Below, piece by piece: positions 51,933 through 59,838 of a stretch of 64,000 nucleotides of DNA (position 1 is its first letter; every line of letters begins with the position of its first letter). Location: the NCBI GenBank assembly GCA_041686935.1, contig JAWLCW010000001.1:248001-312000 (forward strand), read 5' to 3'. Origin of the DNA: Mariniphaga sp041686935 (GTDB taxonomy: Bacteria > Bacteroidota > Bacteroidia > Bacteroidales > Prolixibacteraceae). A model generated the notes under the pieces. That model saw only the letters and a program-made list of their open reading frames with translations. It was not told the origin of the DNA and did no database searches. The translations under genes were made by a program, and so were the position numbers.

Positions 51933-52937
51933 TTATTGGTTCAAAATATAAATTCCGTTACTGGTTCCCAACCAAATGTTGTTTTGGGAATCCACTTCAA
52001 TGCAATAATTAAAATCATCTGGAAAATCCTGCGGAGCCTCGTGCCATTGTTGCCCATCAAATACCGATAATCTTTTATAACCTTCTGCATGAAACTTGGC
52101 TGTCCAAATAAAATCCCTTTCATCGGCCCTGAGAAGATGAGGACGGTTCATCTGGTTTTCGTGTTCTCTCATCATTGTTTTCTCACCACCACTATATTTA
52201 AAAACCACCAAATCAGGCATTAAGCCTCCGCCACAATATTCCCTGCTATCCTCAATGTAGTATATATTTCCACGGGAATCAATTTCTATATCAGTCAGGG
52301 AACAACCTCCTGTTTCAAACAACTTTACCCAATGACTCCCTGAAATACTGAATGCTGCTCTTCCGGTTTCCGAATTCTGTGTAAACAGGTAAACCATCCC
52401 ATTTCTGATTTGAAACTTATAAATCAGATTTTCCGGGAGTGGCGAGTTTTCTGGCAGAAATTGTTCAAAATGAGTTCCGTCAAACCGAACCAAACCACCC
52501 AACTGGTATGCAGATGAATTAAACCAAATGTTTCCTTCGGGGTCACATACAACCTGTGAAATGAGATTACGCGGTAAATTGTTTTTCTCAACAGTAAAAT
52601 ACTGAATTTCAGAACCGGCTAATTTACCCAATCCGGATTCTTTAGTTCCCAGGTAAAGTGCACCATCTTTCGGGTTAAAAGAAAGAGATAAGATTTCAGA
52701 ACTGGCCACAATTGAATAATCATTGCCATTGTCTGTAATAAAATTTAATGTGTTTCCCGATGAATAATAATATCCATCTTTTGTAATCTCGATGCACTTA
52801 ACTGCTTCGCCGGCTACCAAATGTTTTGAAATTTCAAAGCGAATTTCCTCTGAAAATTCATTCTGCACCACCTCGTCGTCTTTATTACAGGAAAAAAGTA
52901 GCAATAGTGGGATGGTAAATAAATATAGTTTTTTCAT
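51933..52937 (-). CDS. Surface lipoprotein with two-component-regulator-type propeller, copy 2
   Basis: From ATG 52937 the protein has 334 residues. The signal is MKKLYLFTIPLLLLFSC, followed by NKDDEVVQNEFSEEI, nearly the same as in copy 1. Reg_prop-like blades follow: FNPKDGALYLGTKESGLGKL, DPEGNIWFNSSAYQLGGLV, DSRGNIYYIED and DSQNNIWLGTSNGIYIL. The two copies have almost the same length and blade order. ATG 52937 is chosen because the longer frame has no signal peptide, and a TACCTTAC box lies about 45 bp upstream. It is probably the first gene of a three-lipoprotein run. Confidence 0.8.
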   Translation of the reverse strand: MKKLYLFTIPLLLLFSCNKDDEVVQNEFSEEIRFEISKHLVAGEAVKCIEITKDGYYYSSGNTLNFITDNGNDYSIVASSEILSLSFNPKDGALYLGTKESGLGKLAGSEIQYFTVEKNNLPRNLISQVVCDPEGNIWFNSSAYQLGGLVRFDGTHFEQFLPENSPLPENLIYKFQIRNGMVYLFTQNSETGRAAFSISGSHWVKLFETGGCSLTDIEIDSRGNIYYIEDSREYCGGGLMPDLVVFKYSGGEKTMMREHENQMNRPHLLRADERDFIWTAKFHAEGYKRLSVFDGQQWHEAPQDFPDDFNYCIEVDSQNNIWLGTSNGIYILNQ

Positions 52938-52979
52938 AACGGTTTTTTTACCAAGATGATAAAAGTAGCTTTTTGGTTG

Positions 52980-52987
52980 CGTAAGGT
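52980..52987 (-). promoter_or_regulatory. Possible -7 box of the propeller lipoprotein genes
   Basis: On the minus strand TACCTTAC, two mismatches from TAnnTTTG, 42 bp before ATG 52937. Confidence 0.3.
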
Positions 52988-53011
52988 ACAAAAAACTTAT
53001 TCCTAACAGAA

Positions 53012-53044
53012 GGATGGTATCCCTCACGAAAAGGGATGCTATCC
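53012..53044. repeat. Dispersed palindromic repeat, copy B
   Basis: GGATGGTATCCCT and AGGGATGCTATCC form an imperfect 13-bp hairpin around CACGAAA. The inverse matches the element at 45141. It lies 10 bp after the stop of the amidohydrolase gene. Confidence 0.65.
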
Positions 53045-53054
53045 TTTTTCTTCA

Positions 53055-54695
53055 TTATTGTTCAAACACTTTCTTCCCCGCAATCCAGGTGCTTTCAATA
53101 TTTGCATCCAAAACTTCTTGTGGTGAAGCAGTCATCAAATCGGTGTCAAGTATCACAAAATCGGCCCATTTGCCGGGCTCGAGACTGCCTTTTTCATTTT
53201 CTTCGAACGAGGCTTTTGCCGGCCAGATGGTGATGGAACACAGGGTTTGTTCGCGTGTGAGGGCTTCTTCCGGCAGGAATCCGCCTTCGGGCCAGCCGTT
53301 GTGGTCGGCACGAAAAACTGACGCATAAAATGTAAATAGCGAATAAATTTCCTCCACCGGAAAATCGGTGCCGTTGGGTAGCCAGCCCAGTTGATTCAGC
53401 AAAGTCTGGTATGCATAAGCGCCGTTGTTCAGCCGTTCTTCTCCCAAACGGTCGCCGGCCCAGTACATGTCGGAAGTGGCGTGCGTAGCCTGCACCGACG
53501 GAACAATGGAAAACCGGGCAAATTTCTCTATATCATCGGGATGAATAATCTGCGCATGTTCAATACGCCAGCGTCTGTCGTTTTTGTCTTTCAGGAATTT
53601 TCCGTACGTATCCAAAACCAGCCGGTTGGCGCCGTCGCCTATACAATGAGTGGCAACGGCAAAATTATTTTCGTAAGCCAGTTGGCAAATGTTATCGTAA
53701 TATGCCTGTGCTTCAATCTGAATTCCGCTGTTTCCGGGGTTGTCGGAATAATCTTCCAGCAACAGTGCCCCCCGCGAACCCAGCGCACCGTCAGCAAATA
53801 ATTTGATGGTGTTTATTACCAGCCGGTCCTCTTTTTTCGGGCCGTTTTTCACAAAAAACTCAAAGTTTTCCTCCGAAGGATTCAGCATGGCATTGATGCG
53901 CATTTTCAACTCGCCGGAGTTTTGCATTTCTTCTATATGCAAAACCGTTGATTTATCCAGCCCGGCATCGGTAACTGAGGTGAGGCCGGTGGCAAAGCAG
54001 TTTTTTTGAGCTTCCAGCAGTCCCAGTTTTTGTTGTTCCACAGTGATTTCAGGAATTAGCCGCGAAACCAGCCCCATGGCATTGTCGATGAGAATGCCGG
54101 TGGGTTGCCCGTTTTTCAGTTCAACCAAACCGCCGGATACATTGGTTTCGGCGGTAATGCCAGCCAATTCCAGTGCTTTGGAGTTGCACCAGCCGGCATG
54201 TCCGTCAACCCGAACCAGGTAAACCGGTGTTTCGGGGAACAACTCGTCAAGTTTCAACTTGTCTGGAAATTCGGTTACCTCCCAGTCGTTCTGGTCCCAG
54301 CTGCGGCCCAGCACCCACTCACCGCCAAACTTTTCGTGGTGCGCCACAATGATTTCATAAATCTCATCCGGCCCTAAGGTGCCGCGCAAATCGGCATACT
54401 GCATCAGGTTTTGACCATAACCGTTAAAATGAGCATGGGCATCGTTAAATCCGGGATAAACAAATTTCCCCGCAGCATCCAGAATGTTTTCCGAGGTATA
54501 TTCAGCCAGAATTTCTTCGGTACTGCCGGTGGCAACAATCTTTCCATCCGAAACCGCAAAGCTTTCCACATTCGAAAAGATTTCATCAACCGTGTAAACC
54601 GTTGCATTGGTTACTATTAAATCGGCAGGCTTTTTTGGATGGCATGAACTCATTATTATCAAAATAAGTAAAATAAAACCAATTTTTCTTCTCAT
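53055..54695 (-). CDS. Amidohydrolase (YtcJ-like, amidohydrolase_3), lipoprotein
   Basis: A 546-residue protein with lipoprotein signal KIGFILLILIIMSSC, lipidated at C18. The domain start VTNATVYTVDEIF is typical of amidohydrolases. Metal ligands are in GFNDAHAHFNGYG, ATHCIGDGANRLV and WRIEHAQIIHPDD, and a late aspartate is in NGTDFPVEEI. This is the YtcJ-like amidohydrolase_3 family, which cleaves amide or related bonds of unknown small substrates. The lipid anchor places it in the periplasm or at the surface. A TATCTTTG promoter box lies 28 bp upstream. Confidence 0.9.
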   Translation of the reverse strand: MRRKIGFILLILIIMSSCHPKKPADLIVTNATVYTVDEIFSNVESFAVSDGKIVATGSTEEILAEYTSENILDAAGKFVYPGFNDAHAHFNGYGQNLMQYADLRGTLGPDEIYEIIVAHHEKFGGEWVLGRSWDQNDWEVTEFPDKLKLDELFPETPVYLVRVDGHAGWCNSKALELAGITAETNVSGGLVELKNGQPTGILIDNAMGLVSRLIPEITVEQQKLGLLEAQKNCFATGLTSVTDAGLDKSTVLHIEEMQNSGELKMRINAMLNPSEENFEFFVKNGPKKEDRLVINTIKLFADGALGSRGALLLEDYSDNPGNSGIQIEAQAYYDNICQLAYENNFAVATHCIGDGANRLVLDTYGKFLKDKNDRRWRIEHAQIIHPDDIEKFARFSIVPSVQATHATSDMYWAGDRLGEERLNNGAYAYQTLLNQLGWLPNGTDFPVEEIYSLFTFYASVFRADHNGWPEGGFLPEEALTREQTLCSITIWPAKASFEENEKGSLEPGKWADFVILDTDLMTASPQEVLDANIESTWIAGKKVFEQ

Positions 54696-54723
54696 TTTTA
54701 GCCGTTTAAGTTTTGACTAACAA

Positions 54724-54731
54724 CAAAGATA
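54724..54731 (-). promoter_or_regulatory. -7 box of the amidohydrolase gene
   Basis: TATCTTTG on the minus strand, an exact TAnnTTTG match, 28 bp before ATG 54695. Confidence 0.6.
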
Positions 54732-55110
54732 AATTTTATCTGCCATTTTTTTAATAATTGAATAATTTACGAAGCTCAAAAAGAAAACATCAAATAAATC
54801 AGAATCAAAGCAATAAATCTCTATTATTTGATAAAATTTGCAGTTATCTGAATAAACTATCTGAAAAAGCTTCGCAGAGTCGGAACAAATAAAAAAGTAA
54901 AACAAAAACCCATAAACATCTCAATAATAAACATTTAAACAATATTTAACCGGTAATTCAAGCCGTTTTTTCCTGTTTTTTAAATATTTCCGCCTTTTTA
55001 TTCCCGGCCTGTATTTTCAATATGTTGACATATCTCAATACATTGGTTGATGTTTGGCCTCAAATAAATTATTATTGAAAACGTTAAACAATTTTCCGGT
55101 TTATTTTTTA

Positions 55111-55118
55111 TACTTTAG
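55111..55118 (+). promoter_or_regulatory. Possible promoter of the hem cluster
   Basis: TACTTTAG, close to TAnnTTTG, lies 26 bp before ATG 55145. It could drive the small membrane gene and hemACDB. Confidence 0.35.
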
Positions 55119-55144
55119 CGCATTACAAAATTTAAGGCAGCAAC

Positions 55145-55489
55145 ATGTTTACAATTGGCATTTTTACCACTCATTTACCCTACATCGCTTTTGTGGTGTT
55201 CTATGCCTTTTTTCTGCTTTTTGGAGTCAACAAAGCTTCTTCCGGAGAAATTCAGTTGAGCGAAAATAATTTTATTTTGAAAGCTCCGCCAACTGAATTT
55301 TACGAAAACGAAGCTGCTGATTTTTCCAGCTACCACTCCCGCGAAAAAGCGGATATTTTTTCACCGGGAGCCGCTGATTTTTTTGTTTTTAAAGAAAATA
55401 TCCAACACGCTGCATTTTATCCGGAAAACATCCGGCAATGTTACTTTTCGCAGGCATTATTCAGTCGTCCACCTCCGGTTTTATCATAG
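55145..55489 (+). CDS. Small membrane protein before hemA
   Basis: A 114-residue protein. One membrane helix (about 12-30, IAFVVFYAFFLLFGV) is followed by a hydrophilic tail with many Phe, Glu and Asn residues and a final FSRPPPVLS. No signal peptide cleavage site or known motif is seen. The gene has its own -7-like box and lies 123 bp before hemA on the same strand. No function can be assigned; a role linked to heme synthesis is only suggested by position. Confidence 0.6.
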   Translation: MFTIGIFTTHLPYIAFVVFYAFFLLFGVNKASSGEIQLSENNFILKAPPTEFYENEAADFSSYHSREKADIFSPGAADFFVFKENIQHAAFYPENIRQCYFSQALFSRPPPVLS

Positions 55490-55612
55490 TTTGCTTTTAC
55501 CGTGCAGGTTAAAAATTTAAACTGCACTGCAGGTTTTGAAAGGTTTTCACCAAAATTTCAAGCCTGGCTATTTCACTGTTTTATCAATCATGTTCATTAG
55601 AAAAGCAAAATT

Positions 55613-56869
55613 ATGATAGGCCTCATTGGAATTAGTTACAAAACTTCGGCTGTTGAAGTAAGAGAACAATTTTCGCTGGCAAAAGAAGAAATCATTCCCT
55701 TTTCGGAGTTGCTGCAAAAAGAAACCGGCATTTCCGACCTGGTGATTTTATCCACCTGCAACCGCACCGAAATTTATTTTTCGCAGGACAAATACGATTT
55801 TCACCTGGCTTCAAAGCTGGTGTATAAAACCCTGAAGCATTTCAAGGGAATTGAACAAAAATACTGGCATTCATTTTACAGTTATGCCGATGAAGAAGCC
55901 GTGAAACACCTTTTCGAAGTGGCTTCGGGAATCGATTCCATGATAATTGGCGAAGACCAGATTATCGGACAAATTAAAGAAGCCTACATGTTTTGTACCG
56001 AGGCTGCACTTACTGATGCCGTGCTGATGCGGCTTTTCCAAAAATCATTCGAAGCCGGCAAACGCGTTCGCACCGAAACCCGGATAAAAATGGGAACAAC
56101 CTCTGTTAGCGGCGCTGCAGTTCAAAAATGTATCAATCTGTTCAATAATCTTTCCAGCAAACGGGTTTTAATGATTGGCGCCGGCGAAACCGGAAGCCTG
56201 GTTTTGCAGAATTTCCATAAAAACGGAAATCCGAAAATTACTGTGGCCAACCGTACCGAAGAAAAAGCCCGTAAACTGGCCGGCAGGCACAACTGCACCC
56301 TCCTTCCTTTTGAGCAGATGCCCAGCCATTTGTTTTTATATGATATTGTTATCGTGGCTACCGGGTCAAAAACTCCGCTGGTAACCCGCGAAATGGTAGA
56401 ACTGTCACTGGAAACACGGAAAAACGAACAACAGGTTTTTATCGATATTTCCGTTCCGCGAAACATTGAAAACAGCATAGAAGAGCTTGAACCTGTTCAA
56501 CTTTTTACCATCGACGATTTCAATGAAATCATACATACAAACATGGAAAAACGGAAAGACAGCCTTGAAACTGCAATCGAAATAATTGATGAAATTGTTG
56601 AAGAGTTTTCCGAATGGCTGGCCAGTCGATCGCTAAAACCTGCAATTCAAGCCATTACATACAACCTGCAAAAAATTTCCAAAGAAGAGGTTTCCGGATA
56701 CAACAAAGTGGATTCCGAAGAAATTCAACTGGCCATCAACGAGTTTTCGAAACATCTGGCCCAGAAATACACCCGGCTGTTTATTAAAAACCTGAAGGAG
56801 ATGACGGCCAATGGTAAAAGAACCGAAACCCTGAAACTGGTAAACGACCTTTTTAGCATCAGCGAATAA
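55613..56869 (+). CDS. hemA: Glutamyl-tRNA reductase
   Basis: A 418-residue HemA. The catalytic cysteine is C49 in ILSTCNRTEIYF. The substrate domain also holds GEDQIIGQIKEAY. The NADPH domain has MIGAGETGSLVLQN (about 186-199), and a C-terminal dimerisation helix follows. It reduces glutamyl-tRNA-Glu to glutamate 1-semialdehyde, the committed step of the C5 heme pathway. It is the first enzyme gene of a tight run hemA-hemC-hemD-hemB (8-bp gap to hemC). The glutamyl-tRNA is made by GltX (6376). Confidence 0.96.
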   Translation: MIGLIGISYKTSAVEVREQFSLAKEEIIPFSELLQKETGISDLVILSTCNRTEIYFSQDKYDFHLASKLVYKTLKHFKGIEQKYWHSFYSYADEEAVKHLFEVASGIDSMIIGEDQIIGQIKEAYMFCTEAALTDAVLMRLFQKSFEAGKRVRTETRIKMGTTSVSGAAVQKCINLFNNLSSKRVLMIGAGETGSLVLQNFHKNGNPKITVANRTEEKARKLAGRHNCTLLPFEQMPSHLFLYDIVIVATGSKTPLVTREMVELSLETRKNEQQVFIDISVPRNIENSIEELEPVQLFTIDDFNEIIHTNMEKRKDSLETAIEIIDEIVEEFSEWLASRSLKPAIQAITYNLQKISKEEVSGYNKVDSEEIQLAINEFSKHLAQKYTRLFIKNLKEMTANGKRTETLKLVNDLFSISE

Positions 56870-56877
56870 CTGTTTTC

Positions 56878-57804
56878 ATGAAAAAAAGTACCGTAAAAAT
56901 TGGCACACGGGGCAGTCAGCTTGCCCTGTTTCAGGCCGAATTAACGAAAACAAAACTGCTCGAAAAATTTCCAGAAATTACCGTCGAAATTGTAATCATT
57001 AAAACCAAAGGCGATAAAATTCTGGATGTGGCCCTTTCCAAAATTGGCGACAAAGGCCTGTTTACCAAGGAGATTGAAAATGCGTTACTCGCCGGTGAAG
57101 TTGATTTAGCCGTCCACAGCCTGAAAGACCTGCCCACTACCCTTCCCGAAGAATTAAAGCTGGGCGCTGTTCTGGAGCGGGCAGAGTTCCGCGATGCGCT
57201 GGTGAGCAAAGACGGTCGGAAACTGCACGAACTGACGGAAAACGACGTGATTGCCACCTCAAGCCTGCGCCGCAAAGCCAGCCTTTTGCGGTACAACAAA
57301 AATTTTCAAATTACCGATATCCGGGGAAATGTAAACACCCGCCTGCGTAAAATGGAGGAGGGGCATTGTGATGCCATGATTATGGCTGCTGCCGGACTAC
57401 AGCGCCTTGAACTGGATAATTACATCACTGAAATTATTAGCCCTGAAATCATAATCCCCGCTGCAAGTCAGGGAATTATAGCCATCGAATCGCGTATTGG
57501 CGACACAGCTATCGAAAAACTTTTAGATGCAATAAATCACACTCCTTCGTGGATTGCCGGGGAAGCCGAACGCGGTTTCCTCCGTGCCATCGAAGGCGGC
57601 TGCCAGGTGCCGGTGGGATGTTATTCCCAAACCGATGGAGAAAAAATTACTTTAACCGGTTTTGTAGCTTCGATGGATGGCTCGGTTTACCTGCTTGACA
57701 ACAACTCCGGTTCGGCTACCCATCCAAAAGAAACCGGCGAAAAACTGGCTCAAAAACTCATTAAACGGGGTGCTTCAAAAATTATGGAGGAAATCCGAAA
57801 ATAA
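56878..57804 (+). CDS. hemC: Porphobilinogen deaminase (hydroxymethylbilane synthase)
   Basis: A 308-residue HemC. The family start KIGTRGSQLALFQA is at 7-20. The substrate arginines are in SSLRRKASLL and DIRGNVNTRLRK. The cysteine that carries the dipyrromethane cofactor is C242 in IEGGCQVPVG. It joins four porphobilinogen molecules into hydroxymethylbilane in the cytoplasm. Its stop codon overlaps the hemD start by 1 bp (TAATG), so the two are probably translationally coupled. Confidence 0.96.
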   Translation: MKKSTVKIGTRGSQLALFQAELTKTKLLEKFPEITVEIVIIKTKGDKILDVALSKIGDKGLFTKEIENALLAGEVDLAVHSLKDLPTTLPEELKLGAVLERAEFRDALVSKDGRKLHELTENDVIATSSLRRKASLLRYNKNFQITDIRGNVNTRLRKMEEGHCDAMIMAAAGLQRLELDNYITEIISPEIIIPAASQGIIAIESRIGDTAIEKLLDAINHTPSWIAGEAERGFLRAIEGGCQVPVGCYSQTDGEKITLTGFVASMDGSVYLLDNNSGSATHPKETGEKLAQKLIKRGASKIMEEIRK

Positions 57805-58592
57805 TGACTCGTCCGCTTCAAAATAAACTGTTCATTTCAACGCGTCCGGCAGGTGCTTCGGACGAGTTGAAGCGTTTATTGAACGAAGAGCGGGCAACCC
57901 TCCTGGAATTTCCATTGATTGAAATCAAAGCTGCACCATTGTCTTCAGAAGAAAAAAAACCGTTTTCCCACCTGGAACAATTTCAGTGGATGGTTTTAAC
58001 AAGCCCCAACGGAGTACGGTACTTTTTTAAAATTTTGCAGGAAATTACCGGAAATCAGAAACTGCCGGACACGTTGCAAATTGCAGTTATCGGAGAAAAA
58101 ACCCGTATTGCATTAAAAGAATTCGGATACACGGCAGCATTTGAAAATCCAGGCTCAACAGCCGAAGATTTTTCTGAACCGTTTGCCCGGCACATTTCAA
58201 CCGCCGATGTAAAACCAAAATTAATATTACCACTTGGAAACCTTGCCCGTACAGTGATTCAAGACCATTTAAAAGAAAATGCAAATTGTACACGAATTGA
58301 TATTTACCGGACTGAACCGCCGGAAAAAGTGGACAAAACCATTGCTGGACGAATCGAAAATGAAAAGTACGAAATGCTCATTTTCACCAGTCCGTCAGGT
58401 ATTCAGAACTTTTTGAAGCTGTTTCCAAACCAGAAAAATAAAAATATTCGGATGGCCTGCATTGGAGAAACTACGGCCAATGCAGCCCGCGAAAATGGAT
58501 TTCATCCGCTGGCTGTGGCACAAAACAGCTCTGCCTCCGGATTAGTTGAATCCATTGTAAATCATTATATTTCAAAAAACATAAAAAATTGA
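57804..58592 (+). CDS. hemD: Uroporphyrinogen-III synthase
   Basis: A 262-residue HemD. The two-lobe fold has the motifs WMVLTSPNGVRYFFKI in lobe one and MLIFTSPSGIQNFL, RMACIGETTANAARENGF in lobe two. It closes hydroxymethylbilane into uroporphyrinogen III, with inversion of ring D. Its position between hemC and hemB supports this role over the paralogue at 16768, which shares the SPSGI and G-x-T-T-A-x-A-x-R motifs. Overlap with hemC is 1 bp; hemB begins 5 bp after its stop. Confidence 0.9.
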   Translation: MTRPLQNKLFISTRPAGASDELKRLLNEERATLLEFPLIEIKAAPLSSEEKKPFSHLEQFQWMVLTSPNGVRYFFKILQEITGNQKLPDTLQIAVIGEKTRIALKEFGYTAAFENPGSTAEDFSEPFARHISTADVKPKLILPLGNLARTVIQDHLKENANCTRIDIYRTEPPEKVDKTIAGRIENEKYEMLIFTSPSGIQNFLKLFPNQKNKNIRMACIGETTANAARENGFHPLAVAQNSSASGLVESIVNHYISKNIKN

Positions 58593-58597
58593 TAATT

Positions 58598-59572
58598 ATG
58601 ACATTTCCAGTAACAAGACTTCGTCGTTTGCGCAGTTCGGAAGTAATCCGTAACCTGGTGCGCGAAACCACACTCACCCGAAACGACCTGATGATGCCGC
58701 TTTTTGTTTGTCCCGGGAAAGGCGTGGACAAGCCCATCTCTTCCATGCCCGGAAACTCACAGCTTTCGGTGGATAAGATCGTGGAAAAAGGCAAGGAACT
58801 TTACGGCAAAGGCGTTCAGTCGGTTTTGCTTTTCGGAATTCCCGAATCAAAAGACGAAACCGGAGAAGTGGCCTGTCAGCACAACGGAATCGTTCAACAA
58901 GCCGTGCGGGCGCTGAAAAAGGAAATTCCCGGGTTGTACCTGGTTGCCGACATTTGCAACTGCGAATATACTTCGCACGGCCACTGCGGCACCATCGTAA
59001 ACGGCGACGTGCACAACGACCTTACTCTGGAAACCCTGGCTAAACAGTCGGTTTCGCTGGCCGAAGCCGGTGTGGACATGGTGGCGCCCAGCGATATGAT
59101 GGACGGACGTGTTGGAGCTATTCGTTCGGCACTCGACGAAAACGGATTTTACAATACGCCCATTATGGCCTATTCGGCAAAGTATGCTTCGGCTTTTTAC
59201 GGTCCGTTCCGCGAAGCTGCCGAAAGTGCGCCACAGTTTGGCGACCGCAAAACCTACCAGATGGACCCGGCCAACGGTGATGAGGCGCTACGTGAAGTGG
59301 AGCTCGACATCGAAGAAGGCGCAGACATTGTGATGGTAAAACCTGCTTTGAACTACATGGACATCATTTTCAGGGTAAAAAATACCTTCAACATGCCGGT
59401 AGCTGCCTACAACGTAAGCGGAGAGTTCGCCATGGTGAAAGCCGCTGCTGCCAAGGGCTGGATTGATGAAAAAAGAATTGTGCACGAACTGCTCACCGGC
59501 CTGAAACGAGCCGGCGCCGACATCATCATTTCGTACCACACGCAGGAAATTATTGAAAAATTAGCCCCCTAA
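58598..59572 (+). CDS. hemB: Delta-aminolevulinic acid dehydratase (porphobilinogen synthase)
   Basis: From ATG 58598 the protein has 324 residues. The two active-site lysines are K195 (YSAKYASAFYGPFR) and K248 (MVKPALNYMD). A cysteine cluster (C120, C122, C130 in DICNCEYTSHGHCG) fits the zinc site of zinc-dependent HemB. It joins two aminolevulinate molecules into porphobilinogen. The frame opens at TTG 58589 inside the hemD stop region, but ATG 58598 matches the family start (FPVTRLRRLR). The last codons (LAP and stop) lie within a dispersed CCCCCT repeat. Confidence 0.96.
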   Translation: MTFPVTRLRRLRSSEVIRNLVRETTLTRNDLMMPLFVCPGKGVDKPISSMPGNSQLSVDKIVEKGKELYGKGVQSVLLFGIPESKDETGEVACQHNGIVQQAVRALKKEIPGLYLVADICNCEYTSHGHCGTIVNGDVHNDLTLETLAKQSVSLAEAGVDMVAPSDMMDGRVGAIRSALDENGFYNTPIMAYSAKYASAFYGPFREAAESAPQFGDRKTYQMDPANGDEALREVELDIEEGADIVMVKPALNYMDIIFRVKNTFNMPVAAYNVSGEFAMVKAAAAKGWIDEKRIVHELLTGLKRAGADIIISYHTQEIIEKLAP

Positions 59573-59590
59573 ATCCCTCAGGGGGGACTT
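59563..59590. repeat. Dispersed CCCCCT...AGGGGGG repeat at the hemB end
   Basis: CCCCCT-AAATCCCTC-AGGGGGG is an inverted repeat that includes the hemB stop codon. Elements of this form are common at gene ends in Bacteroidota genomes. Here it supplies the last residues of HemB. Confidence 0.6.
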
Positions 59591-59703
59591 AATCAAATGC
59601 GTAAAATTTCACATCTGAATAGATAAAAAAACTATTCATTATATGAGTAAAACTTTCAGAAGTGAGTATTTTTAAAATCAGGATTAATGAAAAAATTTAA
59701 GAG

Positions 59704-59785
59704 ATCCTGAAAGGATTAAACAAAAATAGCCGCAGGTGCAACCTACGGTGAATTACAATTGGAAAACTGAACCCGGAATGGGTTC
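59704..59785. repeat. Three-hairpin intergenic element between hemB and hemL
   Basis: Three short inverted repeats follow each other: ATCCT-GAA-AGGAT (59704-59716), CCGCAGGT-GCA-ACCTACGG (59730-59748, one mismatch) and GAACCC-GGAAT-GGGTTC (59769-59785). The arrangement suggests a REP-like mobile or RNA-structured element. Confidence 0.5.
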
Positions 59786-59838
59786 AACAGTTAAATAGGT
59801 ATTCACTTAATAAAAAATCAAATAGTATTTTAAAAAGA

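Larger units (their letters stand above)
54696..55144. other. Divergent intergenic region before the hem cluster
   Basis: About 450 AT-rich bp hold two outward-facing promoters (54724 and 55111). I see no ORF with support and no clear regulatory palindrome in between. Confidence 0.55.
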
